Assembly (NCBI GenBank): GCA_014238395.1
Contig: JABABE010000035.1
Location: forward strand, 1-6,527
DNA length: 6,527 bases
DNA from: Candidatus Kaiserbacteria bacterium
Lineage (GTDB): Bacteria; Patescibacteriota; Minisyncoccia; Phycocordibacterales; JABAAK01
Reading direction: 5' to 3'
The notes under the pieces are model-generated. The model ran no database searches, was not told the DNA's origin, and saw nothing but the letters and a program-made list of their open reading frames with translations. Within the stretch, counting starts at the first letter, position 1. Every line of letters begins with the position of its first letter. Positions 6,422-6,527 of the stretch are shown here, piece by piece. The translations under genes were made by a program, and so were the position numbers.

Positions 6422-6527
6422 ATTCATCGTATTGTAATACATCAGCAAAACTGGAGCCACGGGTTTTTAGCAGAAGATTTGTTTTTTTAATGTCTTTTGT
6501 GTCTTTTGGAGAATCAAGAACTATAGA
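6399..6527 (-). CDS. Unidentified ORF, C-terminal fragment (right-edge partial)
   Basis: Only the last 42 residues are visible, entering from the right edge. They begin SIVLDSPKDTKDIKKTNLLL and end YDEYEISVNF before a TAA. The frame is open to the window end, whereas both other minus-strand frames stop at once. The short tail is polar with alternating hydrophobic residues, and I do not recognise it. It overlaps the start of the pilin-like gene by 23 bp on the same strand, implying a shared transcript and coupled translation. It could be an envelope protein like its downstream neighbours, but nothing in 42 residues proves this. Confidence 0.6.
   Translation of the reverse strand, partial: SIVLDSPKDTKDIKKTNLLLKTRGSSFADVLQYDEYEISVNF

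Noticed and set aside
5958..6437. A 159-codon plus-strand open frame antisense to the pilin-like gene
   Set aside because: The minus-strand frame has a signal peptide, two membrane helices and operon spacing. The plus-strand product has no recognisable domain and would break the operon.
1..6527. Alternative genetic code with TGA read as glycine
   Set aside because: All proteins reach normal ends at TAA or TAG with no in-frame TGA, and glycines use GGN codons, so nothing requires recoding.

Overview
The window is very AT-rich and is most likely chromosomal DNA around the replication-initiation locus of an ultra-small bacterium of the Candidate Phyla Radiation (Patescibacteria), probably a Paceibacteria/Parcubacteria lineage. 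This rests on recognised family features rather than on a database search. The core order dnaN-dnaA, with rpmH-rnpA-yidC running divergently, is the classic bacterial origin neighbourhood. The penicillin-binding protein tail with its Ig-like domain, the anchored propeller-like protein with its PEKC/YC..P and NPLLSKDEK signatures, and the TrbC/VirB2-like protein ending in NTINPDIL all resemble Parcubacteria proteins. The standard code fits: tryptophans are TGG, and every visible stop is TAA or TAG.

Layout from left to right. The C-terminal part of a class A penicillin-binding protein (+) enters from the left edge and overlaps the convergent dnaN (-) tail to tail. An AT-rich gap of about 165 bp with one DnaA-box-like site separates dnaN from dnaA (-). 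A 135-bp divergent region between dnaA and rpmH holds a second DnaA-box-like site flanked by a candidate promoter on each side. Then follow rpmH (44 aa, ribosomal protein L34), a short rnpA (RNase P protein) and yidC (membrane insertase), all on +. yidC runs head-on, 7 bp apart, into a minus-strand operon that fills the right side. In transcription order that operon is an unidentified partial ORF at the right edge, a small secreted two-helix pilin-like protein, and a 429-residue membrane-anchored propeller-like protein.

Functionally, dnaA and dnaN supply the initiator and the sliding clamp. rpmH, rnpA and yidC supply translation, tRNA maturation and membrane-protein insertion. The flanking genes serve the cell envelope. 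The chief oddities are an RnpA that lacks its N-terminal helix, a clamp whose partner-binding pocket is eroded and whose last residues lie inside the overlap with the PBP gene, Lys in place of the groove Arg in YidC, a probably leaderless rpmH transcript with an almost complete lack of Shine-Dalgarno sites, and a sparse origin. I found no mobile element, CRISPR array, tRNA or rRNA, and no clear evidence of a wholly new system. The right-hand envelope operon is the least characterised part.
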